Made by a program: the position numbers and the translations under genes | Shown: in pieces, positions 45,571 through 57,131 of the stretch | How positions within the stretch are numbered: position 1 is the stretch's first letter | How the letters are laid out: every line of letters starts with the position of its first letter | The notes under the pieces: generated by a model | Database searches by the model: none | What the model was told of the DNA's origin: nothing | Seen by the model: the letters and a program-made list of their open reading frames with translations, nothing else | NCBI GenBank assembly: GCA_010015745.1 | Contig: ML978288.1 | Span: forward strand, 1 to 64,000 | Source of the DNA: Setomelanomma holmii | Taxonomy: Eukaryota; Ascomycota; Dothideomycetes; Pleosporales; Phaeosphaeriaceae | DNA: 64,000 nt | Reading direction: 5' to 3'

Positions 45571-48500
45571 ATGGCCGACACCGAGACGCCGCCCAGAATA
45601 GAGGAGGGCGTAGAGAAGCCAGCGGATGTGCAGGAACACGTGGGAGCAACTTCACCGGCTTCAGAAGAGCAGGAGAGCACTGCAGATGGAGAGTCTGAGC
45701 AGGCATCCGAGGTCGCGGACGAGAAAGCTCCCTCAGCACCACAGGCACCACAGGACCATGCGGAAATGCCCCCACCGCCTACGCCGTCCACACCCACACT
45801 GAACCTGCCCAATGGCCACGACGCGCCACGAACATCGGAGCAGATGTTCGACCAGCGAAGAATATCCCAGAACCGACCGCGCACCGATTCACAATCCACC
45901 GTAGCCACCACTGCCACACGATCATCGACACGCAGCTCCCTCGTCTTCGTCATTGCCGCGCTCGAGACAATCGCAGCCTCAAAAGATGCTAGGAAGAACA
46001 AGAACCTGGGAGACGCGACCAGTGCCGCGCTGGCCGCAATCAAGGCCGAGGGCGACCCGGCGCAGATCAACCCCGAGATACTCTTCAGACCGCTGCAGCT
46101 TGCCTCCGAGGCACCGAATGTCCCAGTGTCCATCACCGCGCTCGACTGCATTGGCAAGCTCATCAGCTACTCGTACTTCTCCGTCCCTGCCGAGCCACAA
46201 GCCGACAATTCCGAGGTACCGCCCTTGATCGAGCGTGCCATAGATACAATATGCGATTGCTTTCAGGGGGAGGCCACGCATCCCGACGTGCAACTCCAGA
46301 TTGTCAAATCTCTGCTGGCAGCAATCCTAAACGACAAGATTGTGGTACACGGAGCCGGTCTGCTGAAGGCTGTGCGACTTACGTACAACATATTCCTCCT
46401 GTCCAAGTCAAGCGCAAATCAGCAGGTTGCGCAGGGTGCCCTGACGCAAATGGTCGGCACAGTATTCGAGAGAGTCAAGGGAAGATTGGCAGTGAAGGAG
46501 GCTCGGCTCAATTTGTCGCGAGTCTCGTTGAACGACAGGGACAAGTCGGATGAGGATGTGCAAGAGGAGGGCGAGGGTAGCACAGAGGGCGTCGACGGTG
46601 TAGGGGTTCATGGAGAAGTTGAAAAAGAAGAGCAGGATCCAGAATCCGCCCTACCCAGCGACAAGGCTGTCGATCAGCATGTCGGTCCAAAGATTACCTT
46701 ACAGAGTTTCGAGAACAACATGAGCTTCAACGACGACCGAATACACGATAATGCACCGACGCTAGTCACGCGAATAAAAGGCAAGCCAAGCTCTCGACAC
46801 GTGTCAGGGCAAGACACGTCACCGAATGCACACAACCAGAGTGAGCCTTCAGAAGAGGAGGAAGAAGATGAAATCTTCGTCAAGGACGCATACCTCGTTT
46901 TCAGGGCAATGTGTCGGCTGAGCACCAAGAGCTTGTCAGTTGATCACGCACAAGACGTACGGTCTCACGGGATGCGATCAAAGCTCTTGTCCTTGCATAT
47001 GATACACACGATTCTCTTCAACAACATTACAGTCTTCACTTCACCTTACGCTACCATTCGCAGCGGTAGCGGGGACGAGCCAACAAGTTTCATTCAGGCT
47101 ATTAAGCAGTATCTGTGCCTGAGCTTGAGCCGAAATGGCGCAAGCTCAATCAGGCAGGTCTTCGAAGTAGCCTGTGAGATCTTCTGGCAGATGCTCAAGT
47201 ACCTGCGTGTATCTCTCAAGAAAGAGGTAGAGGTCTTCTTGAAGGAGATCTACCTGGCCACCCTTGACAAACGCACAGCTCCGGCTTTCCAGAAGCAGTA
47301 TGTTCTGACAGTGTTTGGAAGACTGGCTGCAGATCCCCGAGCACTCGTCGAGGTCTACCTAAATTATGACTGTGACCGAACTGCGCTTGACAACATGTAC
47401 CAGCGTGTTGTCGAACACTTGTCCAGGATCTCAAGTACACAAGTCGCCATCACTCCTGTGCAGCAACAAGCCTATCAAAATGAGCGTGAGAAGCAGGCGC
47501 GACAGATGGATTGGCAAAGCCGAGGAACGTTACCGCCGTCCCTTACGACCGTGTCGATGAACACATCACACGAAGCGGAGCACGCTTATCCTCAAGAGTA
47601 CGCCATGAAGCAAGATTCTCTCGAGGCGCTGGTGGAGATTCTCAGGTCACTGGTCAATTGGGCGCAGCAGGCTTTGCCCGAGAATAATAGACCAACCAAC
47701 CAGGACTTGAGACCTTCAGTCGACGACCTCAGGATATCTACGGACACGAGGAATTTCTCTGACTCGCCAAACGTGGGTGTAGATTCTGGGACGGTCACTC
47801 CACTCGCCGAAGACGACTACAGTCAGCTGGAAAAGGCCAAGCATAAAAAGATTGCACTGACAAATGCGACGCGGCAATTCAATTACAAGCCGAAACGAGG
47901 ACTGAAGACCTTGATTGCGGAAGGCTTCATTACCTCGAATGCACCTGAAGACATCGCCAAGTTCCTCCTCGATAATGACCAGCTGGACAAGACTGCTCTC
48001 GGAGAGTTCTTGGGTGAAGGCGATCCCGAAAATATCGCCATCATGCACGCCTTCGTGGATCTCATGGACTTTACTAAGACGCGCTTCACAGACGCTTTGC
48101 GACGCTTCCTGCAAAGTTTCCGTCTTCCTGGCGAGGCCCAGAAGATTGATCGCTTTATGCTCAAGTTTGCGGAGCGATACATTACCGGCAACCCCAATGC
48201 ATATGCAAACGCTGATACCGCATATGTTCTTTCGTATTCGGTCATCATGTTGAACGTGGATCAGCACAGCAAGAAGATGAAAGGGCCGCGCATGACACCA
48301 GAGGACTTTATCAAGAACAATCGTGGTATCAATGACAATGCAGATTTGCCAGAGGAGTATCTGCGAGGCATATACGACGAGATCTCAAAGAACGAGATTG
48401 TCCTCAATACGGAACGCGAAGCGGCGGCAGATAAGGGGCTGCTTAACCAACAACCGTCAGGTGGTCTGGCAAGCATAGGTCAGGTACTAACAGGTGGCGC

Positions 48501-51500
48501 ACGAGATCTGCAACGGGAAGCAATCGTGCAGGCATCGGAAGCGATGGCGAACAAGACGGAGCAGCTGTACAAACAACTTCTCCGTGCGCAAAGAAGAACA
48601 GCAGCAACTCTTCCCGTCTCCAAGTACATCCCTGCATCGTCTTCCAAGCATGTCGGACCCATGTTCGAGGTTACCTGGATGCCAATTCTCACGGCGCTGT
48701 CTAGCCAAGCGCAAGACCACAACATCGAAATTGTGCGACTGTGCATAGAAGGCATCAAGCTGTCCATACGGATCTCCTGTCTCTTCGATCTCGAGAGTTC
48801 GCGTCAAGCTTTCGTGTCGTTCCTCGCGAAATTCACTAATCTCTATAACCTTAGTGAGATGAAGGCGAAGAACATGGAGGCTCTTAAGACCTTGATTGAA
48901 ATAGCACATACAGAGGGCAACCTTTTGCGGGAATCGTGGCGCGAGGTCTTGACTTGTGTCTCACAGCTGGACCGCTTCCAGCTCATTTCAGCAGGGATCG
49001 ACGAGCGAGCTGTACCTGATGTCCTAAAGCCAACAACCAACACACCACAATCTCGCAAGTCGCTCAATGTTCCCGCCAATCGACGGCGACCGACGTCGCA
49101 GGCGAGCAGTATGAATTTCCAGGCCGATGTAGCTGAAGAAAGCAGATCAACGGATATTGTCAGAGGTGTGGATCGCATCTTCACTAACAGTGCGAACCTT
49201 TCGGGAGAAGCAATCGTCGACTTCGTGAAAGCACTGACACAGGTCAGTTGGCAAGAGATACAGTCATCGGGACAGAGCGAGTCGCCGCGAACATACAGCC
49301 TGCAAAAGCTCGTGGAGATCAGTGGCTACAACATGACTCGTGTGCGCTTCGAGTGGACGAATATCTGGCAGGTCCTTGGTGCTCACTTCAACGAAGTGGG
49401 GTGCCACACCAACACGAATGTCGTTTACTTCGCCTTGAACTCGTTGCGACAACTATCAATGAAGTTCATGGAAATCGAGGAGCTGCCTGGTTTCAAGTTC
49501 CAGAAGGATTTCTTGAAGCCATTCGAACACATCATCAACAACGCTAGTGTTGTATCAGTCAAAGATATGGTATTGCGTTGCCTCATTCAAATGATTCAAG
49601 CCCGCGGCGAGAATATTCGGTCCGGTTGGAAGACGATGTTTGGCGTCTTCACCGTGGCCGCGCGAGAGCCTTATGGTAAGTAATCTGAATGATTCTGCTC
49701 CCACAATCACTAACAAGGAGCAGAGGGCATCGTCAACCTTGCATTTGAGAATGTGACCCAAGTGTATAACACGCGCTTTGGCGTTGTCATCTCCCAAGGC
49801 GCCTTCGCTGACCTCATCGTCTGTCTAACAGAGTTCTCGAAGAACTACAAGTTTCAGAAGAAGTCCCTGCAAGCAATCGAGCTCTTGAAGTCGTCGGTAC
49901 CGAAGATGTTGCGCACCCCGGAGTGTTCGCTTTCTGCTCGCGCCGGGTTCCTGAAGGACTCTGAGAAGGGCTCTTCAATTCCGAAACAGCCCAGTCGTCA
50001 GACTCAAGAAGAGCAGTTCTGGTTCCCAGTGCTATTCGCTTTTCATGATGTTCTGATGACCGGCGAGGATCTAGAGGTACGATCAAGAGCTTTGAGCTAC
50101 CTGTTCGACACCTTGATTTCATACGGCGGAGGTTTCCCACGCGAGTTTTGGGATATGTTGTGGCGCCAGCTACTCTACCCAATCTTCATGGTTCTCAAGT
50201 CCAAGTCTGAAATGACGAAAGTTCTGAATCACGAGGAGCTGTCAGTCTGGCTCTCCACGACCATGATCCAGGCCCTGCGCAACATGATCAAGCTTTTCAC
50301 TCACTTCTTCGAGTCTTTGGAGTATATGCTTGACCGCTTCCTAGACCTGCTTGCACTCTGCATCTGCCAGGAAAACGACACCTTGGCCCGAATCGGCAGT
50401 AACTGCCTACAGCAATTAATATTGCAAAACGTACAGAAATTTGGGCCGACACACTGGAATCAGATTGTCAACGCTTTTGTTGAGCTGTTCCAACGGACAG
50501 AAGCAACAGCTTTATTCTCTGCTGCCACAAGCGGTTCCTCCCAGCATACGCCCGTTAATGGCGACACATCAGACGTCCACACACCACCGACAGAGGCACC
50601 ACTAGGTGAACTCTCGTTGCAGACACCAACGCAAGAATCACATTCGGATAACGCCCTCGGCATCAATGGTCTCGCAACTCCACGTCGCCCCTCCCTCGTC
50701 ACTTCTGACGCTTCTAGCGTCGCTGCAGGTGAGCAACGCATGCCCTCACCACTTCCCAAGCGTCAGACGCAAGAACTAGAAGACTACCGCCCCGACACGC
50801 AAGACCTGCAACAACCACCCATCGTCGTTACTGCGGCTCGCCGCCGGTTCTTCAATCAGATCATCACAAAGTGCGTGCTTCAACTGCTCATGATCGAGAC
50901 CGTGCAAGAACTCTTCACCAATGAGGCTGTGTACGAGAAGATTCCATCGGGCGAGCTATTGCAACTCATGGCCGTGCTAAAAAAGTCCTACCACTTCGCC
51001 AAACGCTTCAACGCAAATCGCGAGTTGCGGTCTCGCCTCTTCCGCGAGGGTTTCATGAAACAGCCACCCAATCTCCTCAAGCAAGAATCCGGCTCTGCGT
51101 CTGTCTATGTCAGCATCCTCTTCCGCATGTACCATGACACTTCCACAGACCGTGCCGCCTCGCGTGCCGATACTGAAGCAGCACTCATTCCGCTCTGCGA
51201 AGACATTCTGCAGTCATATATTGACCTCGACGAGGAAACACAGCAGCGCAATATCGTCACATGGCGTCCTGTCGTTGTCACCGTGCTCGACGGATACGCA
51301 AACTTCCCTGCAAAAGAGTTCGATAAGAATGTCAATGTGTTTGCGCCGCTGGTCGTGGGATTGCTGGGCACGGAGATGGCGGCTGATGTGCAGCGTAGTG
51401 TGCAAGCGCTTGTTTGTAGGATATTCGAGGAAAAGCTAGGCATGAGCAGGGATGGTGTGAGGTTAATGGAGAGCACGAAGAGGAGTCCACGGGGAAGTTT

Positions 51501-51546
51501 TGTTGGAAGCCCGGTTGCCAGGAGAGGGAGTCGGGTTGGACGGTGA
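45571..51546 (+). CDS. SEC7: Arf guanine-nucleotide exchange factor Sec7
   Basis: Two exons (45571-49675 and 49724-51546; intron 48 bp) encode 1975 residues, normal for the large BIG/Sec7 family. An acidic, proline-rich start leads into the DCB region, then the HUS region near DAYLVFRAMCRLSTKSL. The Sec7 catalytic domain spans about residues 770-955: FNYKPKRGLKTL, the exchange glutamate in LGEGDPENIAIMHAFVD, FRLPGEAQKIDRFM, and EDFIKNNRGIN. HDS domains fill the C-terminal half (VKALTQVSWQEIQSS; FWFPVLFAFHDVLMTGEDLE). It activates Arf1 at the trans-Golgi for vesicle formation. The C-terminus is basic (RRGSRVGR). Confidence 0.97.
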
Positions 51547-52322
51547 TCTCATAGCGAGGAAACTGTTGGTGAGAGATTGTGGTATGTTCTAATCCAAGGG
51601 CTCTCAGGTTCGGGGTTCACGCGCTTTGCTATATGTACGAGCGTAAAAGCATGATGCACTTTGCGAATTAGATTGGCATCATCTAGAATTGTAGTTTAGC
51701 ATGTATGGTGTATGGTGCTGAGGCGAGAAATAGCATGTTGGATGTTCGTTACTCCGTTGTCATTCTCATTGCCGTCCTGCAACCCTTGCTGGAAGGACTT
51801 AAAAGCTGAATAGCCTTCAGCAAGCAGCCAAGCTGGCTATGTACTAGTATGTTGCGCATTCTGAAGACTAGGCCCTACTGTGCGCGAAACACGTGGTATA
51901 CATGCTCTTGCTTGCAACACAATCTCTGAAGTAGATGCGAAGTCGAGTGTCTGTCGCGCCTTCTTTGACATTGTGCCGGTCAAAGTAGACAGCTCTCGTA
52001 ATAACGTGCAAGCCGGAAATCCCACAACGAGGTCCTGTCTACCAGCTGGTGGCGCCTACCTTGGCAGGGGTTTTGACAAAGTGTGGGGGCCGAATTGACG
52101 ACCTTACCTCTTCTTCTCTGCTTTTTGCAGCCATCATCAGCTGTCACACCTTCCATTAGGCGAGCCAGTGATTTTCATGCCTGGTGTGCAAGGATACTGA
52201 CCGGTATACATGAAGATGCGGGCGCAGAAAGTCTGTCGTGAGGCTCAGCCTTGCGAGGTCATTCTGCGACTGCCTCGACACACACGCTTCTCGCAAAGCG
52301 AACAATCACGACAAACCTCAAT
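51547..52322. other. Intergenic, no gene seen
   Basis: About 0.78 kb between SEC7 and the CAX-like gene, both on the plus strand. Short frames around 51837-52098 show no recognisable features. Confidence 0.4.
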
Positions 52323-54144
52323 ATGCGTATGCAAACTGCCCTCTTATAGGGTCTCAACACTGACCCTCTTCTAGATAGCGTTCGCAGGCAAGCGCACAAG
52401 GTGGCCACCCACTCGACGGCGAGTGGTGGGATGAAATACAACCCCTTCGCGCGGACAACCTCACGCCTGACTCAGGATCCTGATGTCGAGGTAGATAACG
52501 AAATTCATCGCGTTCACTCAGAAGCAGACGCCACGCCTGAGAATGAGATGCGACGGCGGCGGGCCAGCCTGCCTGTTATCCGACGAAACTCGGACATTCT
52601 GCTAGACAGGAACGACACCAACGACGGACCTGAAGCTGATGCTTGCGCTGCGATTCTTGACCCAGAGCTGACCAAGCGAGCGAGGTTTCGAGGCCTCTTC
52701 AGGAAGAATAACGACATCGATGCCGAAGTGACCTCAGTGGAAGATGAAACTCTAACGTTCGAGGAACGAAAGAGACGATCTTTGAAACGCAAGATCCCGA
52801 TTTCGCAACAGTTGAGGGTCATCTTCTTCTCCAACTGGGTGTCACTTGCGTTGTTTCCATGTATTCCTGCAGGCTTTGCAGTCTACCATCTTCATACCAA
52901 TGCGGTCGCCGTGTTCTGCATCAACTTTGCTGCCATCATCCCCTCTGCAACACTATTATCGACTTCCTTGAACGATCTGAGTATTCGCGCAGGGGAGAAG
53001 GTCAGCGCACTGCTGAATCAAACATTCGGGTGAGCAGGCTAGCATCCGGATTTCTGCACGAATATGCTGACAAGAGTCAGCAACGCCGTCCAATTGATAC
53101 AGTCGGTCATACTTCCCAAATCGCGTCAAATCAGCGTCTTGAAGCTCTCTTTACTTGGCATTATTCTGTGGAACCTGCTTCTTACGACAGGGCTGAGCTT
53201 TCTGCTCGGAGGACTAAATCGTCTAGAGCAGTACTTTAGCGTCTCACTTGCTCAGATGATCAGCATGCTCCTCCTGCTAGCTGTCATGAGCCTGATCATT
53301 CCTTCAGCTGCGCACCTATTGACCGATACCACGGCAGAAGGTATACTGGCACAGTCTCGCGGTATATCGGTTGTCATCCTGGTGTCGTACGCACTATGGC
53401 TCAGATTCACATTGTTCACGCACCGAGTGCTCTTCGACGAGCCGACCAGGAAAGCACCAAGGTTGCTATCTGCCAAGCGTAAGGAAGGCGAGGCTATGCG
53501 AGGCATTGCGTCTATTGGAGCCGGAACTGCAGCTGCTGCCGGTGGCGGTGTCAATGCGAAATCGCTCTTCAAGAATTCGGACGAAGACATGGAAGACGAT
53601 GAAGAGTTCTTCGAAACGTGTGAACTCTCGTTGACGGGCGCGCTAATTACTCTGATTGTCTCAGTCGTTCTCATTGCTTTCAACACTCAGTTCGCAACGG
53701 ACAGCATCCAGAGTATCCTGCAGCGCCGCAAAGTCAGCCAGACGTTCCTCAGCCTCATCATTCTGCCGCTACTCAGCAACGATCCGATGGCTATCAACAT
53801 GGCCATACAGGACAAGATGAACATGAGCATATCACTTGCGCTAGAAAGGTGCATGTAGACGTGCTTGATGCTCGTTCCTCTTACCGTGCTGCTGGCTTGG
53901 TGCATGGGCGTGAACGAGATGGACGTTGAGTTCGACGGCTTTTCGATTGCGACGCTCTTCGCGTCGATCATCATCGTCACTTATGTGGTACAGGAGGGCA
54001 AGTCAAATTGGTAGGTTATTTCTGGCTCAGAGGTGTGATCTTCATACGCGTAAGCGAGTAGCTAACGTTACATATAGGCTGACCGGTGCTCTGCTGATCA
54101 AGGTCTTCATCATCATTGCACTCGCAGCGTTCTACATCAAGTGA
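52323..54144 (+). pseudogene. CAX-type vacuolar cation/proton exchanger, diverged and interrupted by a stop
   Basis: Exons 52323-52326 (only ATGC), 52375-53029, 53081-54010 and 54078-54144 join in phase to 552 codons including the final stop. The frame contains one internal TAG at 53856-53858 (codon 479). KIPISQQLRVIFFSNW, LGGLNRLEQYFSVSLAQ and VQEGKSNWLTGALLIKV are typical of fungal Vcx1-like exchangers, with about 11 membrane segments. The two ion-binding motifs are altered: the first GNAVEL reads GNAVQL, and the second (GNAAEH) reads SNDPMAI. After the TAG, about 70 conserved-looking codons continue. Either the gene is a young pseudogene, or it makes a shorter protein. If translated only to the TAG, it would lack the last two membrane segments. 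Confidence 0.7.
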
Positions 54145-54248
54145 ATCTCTGGGTCGCGACAATCGGCCAGAAGATGCTTCGAGAACCCTTTCGACTTGTG
54201 CTGCGCCCAGCCCTTTAACCATGGTGCAGCCCACCCTTACGATACCCT

Positions 54249-55294
54249 TCAAGCCGCACAACATCCGCCGGTGGCATCAGCCCGACATCTCACACAATAG
54301 GCTCCGATCCGCACCCCGGTCTTACTGCACAACCTCTGTATGTCTGGATGACAGATCCGGCACGTGACGCCTCTTCGCACACAGTTTGTACATGGTTGCT
54401 TGGCTTCAACGCCGTAGAATTCACCATTCATCAGAAGGACATGAGCAACAGCGCCTTTCCTCGACTTAGCGCGCAATTGATAATCTGGCCGATAGTGTTT
54501 CGAGCGTCTGGGTGGTCCACTCAGCATCATGGACTCGCGATCTTTCTTGAATTGAGCAGCAGTGGCACCCATGGGAAGAGCTGGATATGCCGAAGCACCT
54601 GATGATGACTCATGTGGGGTCGCGCGCAGTTCAGTGAGCTCGGTCGTGGTGATTACTCGTGGCATATGTTTCACCTTCGTAGGCTCCTGTCTCGAATCGG
54701 AGGAATTATCGTGATTCTGTTGTACTCGTCTATGCTGGGGTGGGCTGGGTGAAAACTCGAGTTTGAAGGCGGTCCGAACAGTCGATCCAATACGGTCGTT
54801 CAGATCCTCATGGTGTAGCATTGGCAATTTGCCAGACTGTGCCTTAATATCAGCACAATGTCTGGCAAAAGCTGGTCTTCTTGATTGCGACTCACTGGCT
54901 GCTCCTGTTGCTGCACCTCTTCGGGCCTCTTCGCCACGAAATGCGCAAACAAATGCAGCCATCCATCCTTTGTGTACGTCCCCGAGAAGTATTCGTCTTC
55001 GTCGTACAAGAAGTCATCGAGCTCAGCTAAGCAACGTCCATTCATAACGTGTGCGCAGTCGTAGTGAGAGTGAACATCCCACGCATTCAGCGGGTAATCG
55101 TTGCCAAACCGACGATACGCGAGACTCACGAGCTTCTTTCCATGAGTTAGTGTGAGGATGGATAAGTGTGGAGTGTGGCGCGAACTTACCTGATGCTGTC
55201 TTGAGAAACGCTCAGTGACTGCGATGCTGGACTGCGGCGCAGCGAAGCTGCTGAGCAGCACTGTAGAAGCGGCGCGGGCCGTGACGCGCTCCAT
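54249..55294 (-). CDS. Fungal protein with C-terminal Cys-rich (DUF3716-like) module
   Basis: Exons 55294-55190, 55135-54896 and 54836-54249 give 310 residues. The first 120 residues are soluble with a conserved-looking patch (KLVSLAYRRFGNDYPLNAWD). A long disordered middle follows. The C-terminus has a dense cysteine cluster (PCTNCVRRGVTCRICH, then YCVRCRADATGGCCAA) resembling DUF3716, a Cys-rich module common in filamentous fungi near transposons and in expanded families. Zinc binding is likely but unproven. It converges with the CAX gene, 104 bp between stops. Confidence 0.65.
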
Positions 55295-56116
55295 TGTATC
55301 GTGTTCAGAGAGAAAAGACTGAAGCTGAGTGGGACGGTGATAATTGCTGCAAACGCAAGCGCGATAAAGATTTAGCGTAGGTGAGGTGAGGAAGGAGCGA
55401 CGACCAAAACACGACGTCGACATACGAATCGTTCATAATGTGATCTGATGCAAAAGGCCTGCGCCCTACATATGGTCCTTGATGGCCAAGTATCACCCAA
55501 AGTGAGGACCTGCAAAGCTTGTCTAGGTGAAATGTTGCGCAGAACCATGTCTCACGGATATCTCGTTGCATGGTCTGAGCATCAATTCCTTTTCAACTGG
55601 CCCTTACATCAGCCTGTAGAACACGCATCGTAGATGATTCGATACATTGTCGTGCTGCAATTAGTGCTAGAATGAGCAATACAGAGAGCACTTCAACCTA
55701 CGCTCTGACCTACATCTAGCCTACACTCTAGCCTACACGAGCATATACCCAACTGATAATGGGCTTTATCAAAACCCTTCGCACTTTTTTAGCAACACGG
55801 CTACTTGGCGAAGACCAAGTACAGCTTGATACTGACTCCGCACGAAAATATCTATTCGAATTCCAGATCGCCCGATCGCCCAAAGTGACGTACCGACCGA
55901 CAGTGACGAGGTAAAGAAGCCCAGTTCAGCAAGTCATTCTTGAAGTCTTTCACCGTTCACCTCCAAGGAAGAGTGTAGGAAGGAGTGTAGCACTGAGAAG
56001 GAATTTTTTTTTTCGAGGATGAGGATTTATTTTCTGGGGAGTCAATCAACTACTTTCTTGTTCCAATCAGCTTTAATATATCGCCAAGAGCGGAGCTTCC
56101 TGCAGTCCTGAGGGCA
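55295..56116. other. Intergenic region with short repeats
   Basis: About 0.8 kb between two minus-strand genes. It holds a tandem 12-bp repeat (55714-55737), two nearby copies of GGAGTGTAG/AGAGTGTAG (55968-55990) and a run of ten T (56004-56013). No gene is supported. Confidence 0.45.
55714..55737. repeat. Tandem 12-bp repeat
   Basis: Two adjacent copies of NTCTAGCCTACA, preceded by a looser copy (CTCTGACCTACA). It is too short to classify. Confidence 0.6.
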
Positions 56117-56578
56117 CTATGTACTCTCAACGTCAACGAGCTTTTCGTCACCCCAGTAATCGTCGTCGTCTTGCAGAACGTGATGCTCCTCACCCTCTTC
56201 CTGCTCTGCTATCCTTTTGCCTTCTCCCGAATTGTCCAAGATCATCTCCTTGAGGGCCTCTAGTCGCTTGTAGGTTGGAAGCACATGAAGCTCGGGAATG
56301 AACACTACTTTGTCCAGTGGTATTGATGCTCGCCCTTTGACCAGAGACCTTATTGAGTCCTCTGCAGGAATGTACGCACAGACAGCGCCCACTCGATTAA
56401 GGGAAGCGCGAACGATGGGAGGCTTATCCGGGTTCCGACAGCTGTCTCGTCGAGCGTGGCCAATGACGATGCCTTCATCCATAATGGTCAGGTGGGTCTT
56501 GGTGCTGTCGTTCACCACGCTTGCTGGCACGAGACCACGGAGAGGTGAGGGGCTCGCAGCACTACCCTGTCGCTTCAT
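56117..56578 (-). CDS. Small protein with repeat module shared with the adjoining ORF
   Basis: The frame runs from ATG at 56578 to the stop at 56117 (153 residues). It contains EGIVIGHARRDSCRNPDKPP then IVRASLNRVGAVCAYIPA, which repeats the module of the ORF just upstream (TGMIIGCAKPHCCRDPNIR; VVRAILNSKGAVCGYLCG). The tail is acidic (EEGEEHHVLQDDDDYWGDE). Its ATG overlaps the upstream stop by ATGA. It may be a second cistron on one transcript, or the second half of one two-module protein separated by a frameshift. No named family is recognised. Confidence 0.5.
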   Translation of the reverse strand: MKRQGSAASPSPLRGLVPASVVNDSTKTHLTIMDEGIVIGHARRDSCRNPDKPPIVRASLNRVGAVCAYIPAEDSIRSLVKGRASIPLDKVVFIPELHVLPTYKRLEALKEMILDNSGEGKRIAEQEEGEEHHVLQDDDDYWGDEKLVDVEST

Positions 56579-57024
56579 GGCGAGCTTAGCTTGAAGTTCA
56601 TGACGGATGGCATGGTGCGCTTTTCTCCAAATGGAGCTTTTTCAAAGTCTTCGGAAAAGTCGATGTCTTTCATGGAGATCTGAATGTCCCCCTTTGTAGC
56701 CAGACGCTTTGCATACTTGCCACATAGGTAACCACACACTGCACCCTTACTGTTCAGAATTGCGCGAACGACTGGTCGAATGTTTGGGTCGCGGCAGCAG
56801 TGGGGCTTGGCGCAGCCGATGATCATACCAGTGTCTAGGTGCCGAGTGGTGTCGCTTTCGTCGATAGTGATCACTTCTGGTGCTGCTATGATTGGTAAAG
56901 GAGTTTGCGAATTGCGGCTGGAGGAGGTGAACCACGAGTCCAAGCTAATGTCCTCCGCCGGCAGTCTTTCGGGAAATGGTGGGTAAGGGTCCAGGTCCCA
57001 TTCATTCAAGTCATCGTTGTCCAT
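56575..57024 (-). CDS. Small protein with repeat module, upstream partner of the 56117-56578 ORF
   Basis: The frame from ATG at 57024 to TGA at 56575 encodes 149 residues. It starts with an acidic stretch (MDNDDLNEWDLDPYPPFPER). The module TGMIIGCAKPHCCRDPNIRP, VVRAILNSKGAVCGYL resembles the module in the downstream ORF, with the same G-A-V-C and C-R-[DN]-P positions. The two ORFs share four bases (ATGA). Their relatedness argues that they arose by duplication of a domain, and the overlap is unusual for a fungal nuclear locus. The function is unknown. Confidence 0.5.
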   Translation of the reverse strand: MDNDDLNEWDLDPYPPFPERLPAEDISLDSWFTSSSRNSQTPLPIIAAPEVITIDESDTTRHLDTGMIIGCAKPHCCRDPNIRPVVRAILNSKGAVCGYLCGKYAKRLATKGDIQISMKDIDFSEDFEKAPFGEKRTMPSVMNFKLSSP

Positions 57025-57131
57025 TTCGTCCCTGGTTCGGTACCACTAGATGCTGTCAGAGAGTGTCTGGCAGACTCGAAGTCACATCATATCGTATCTT
57101 GCAAACATTCAGCGCTGTCCTCGCCCCACTC

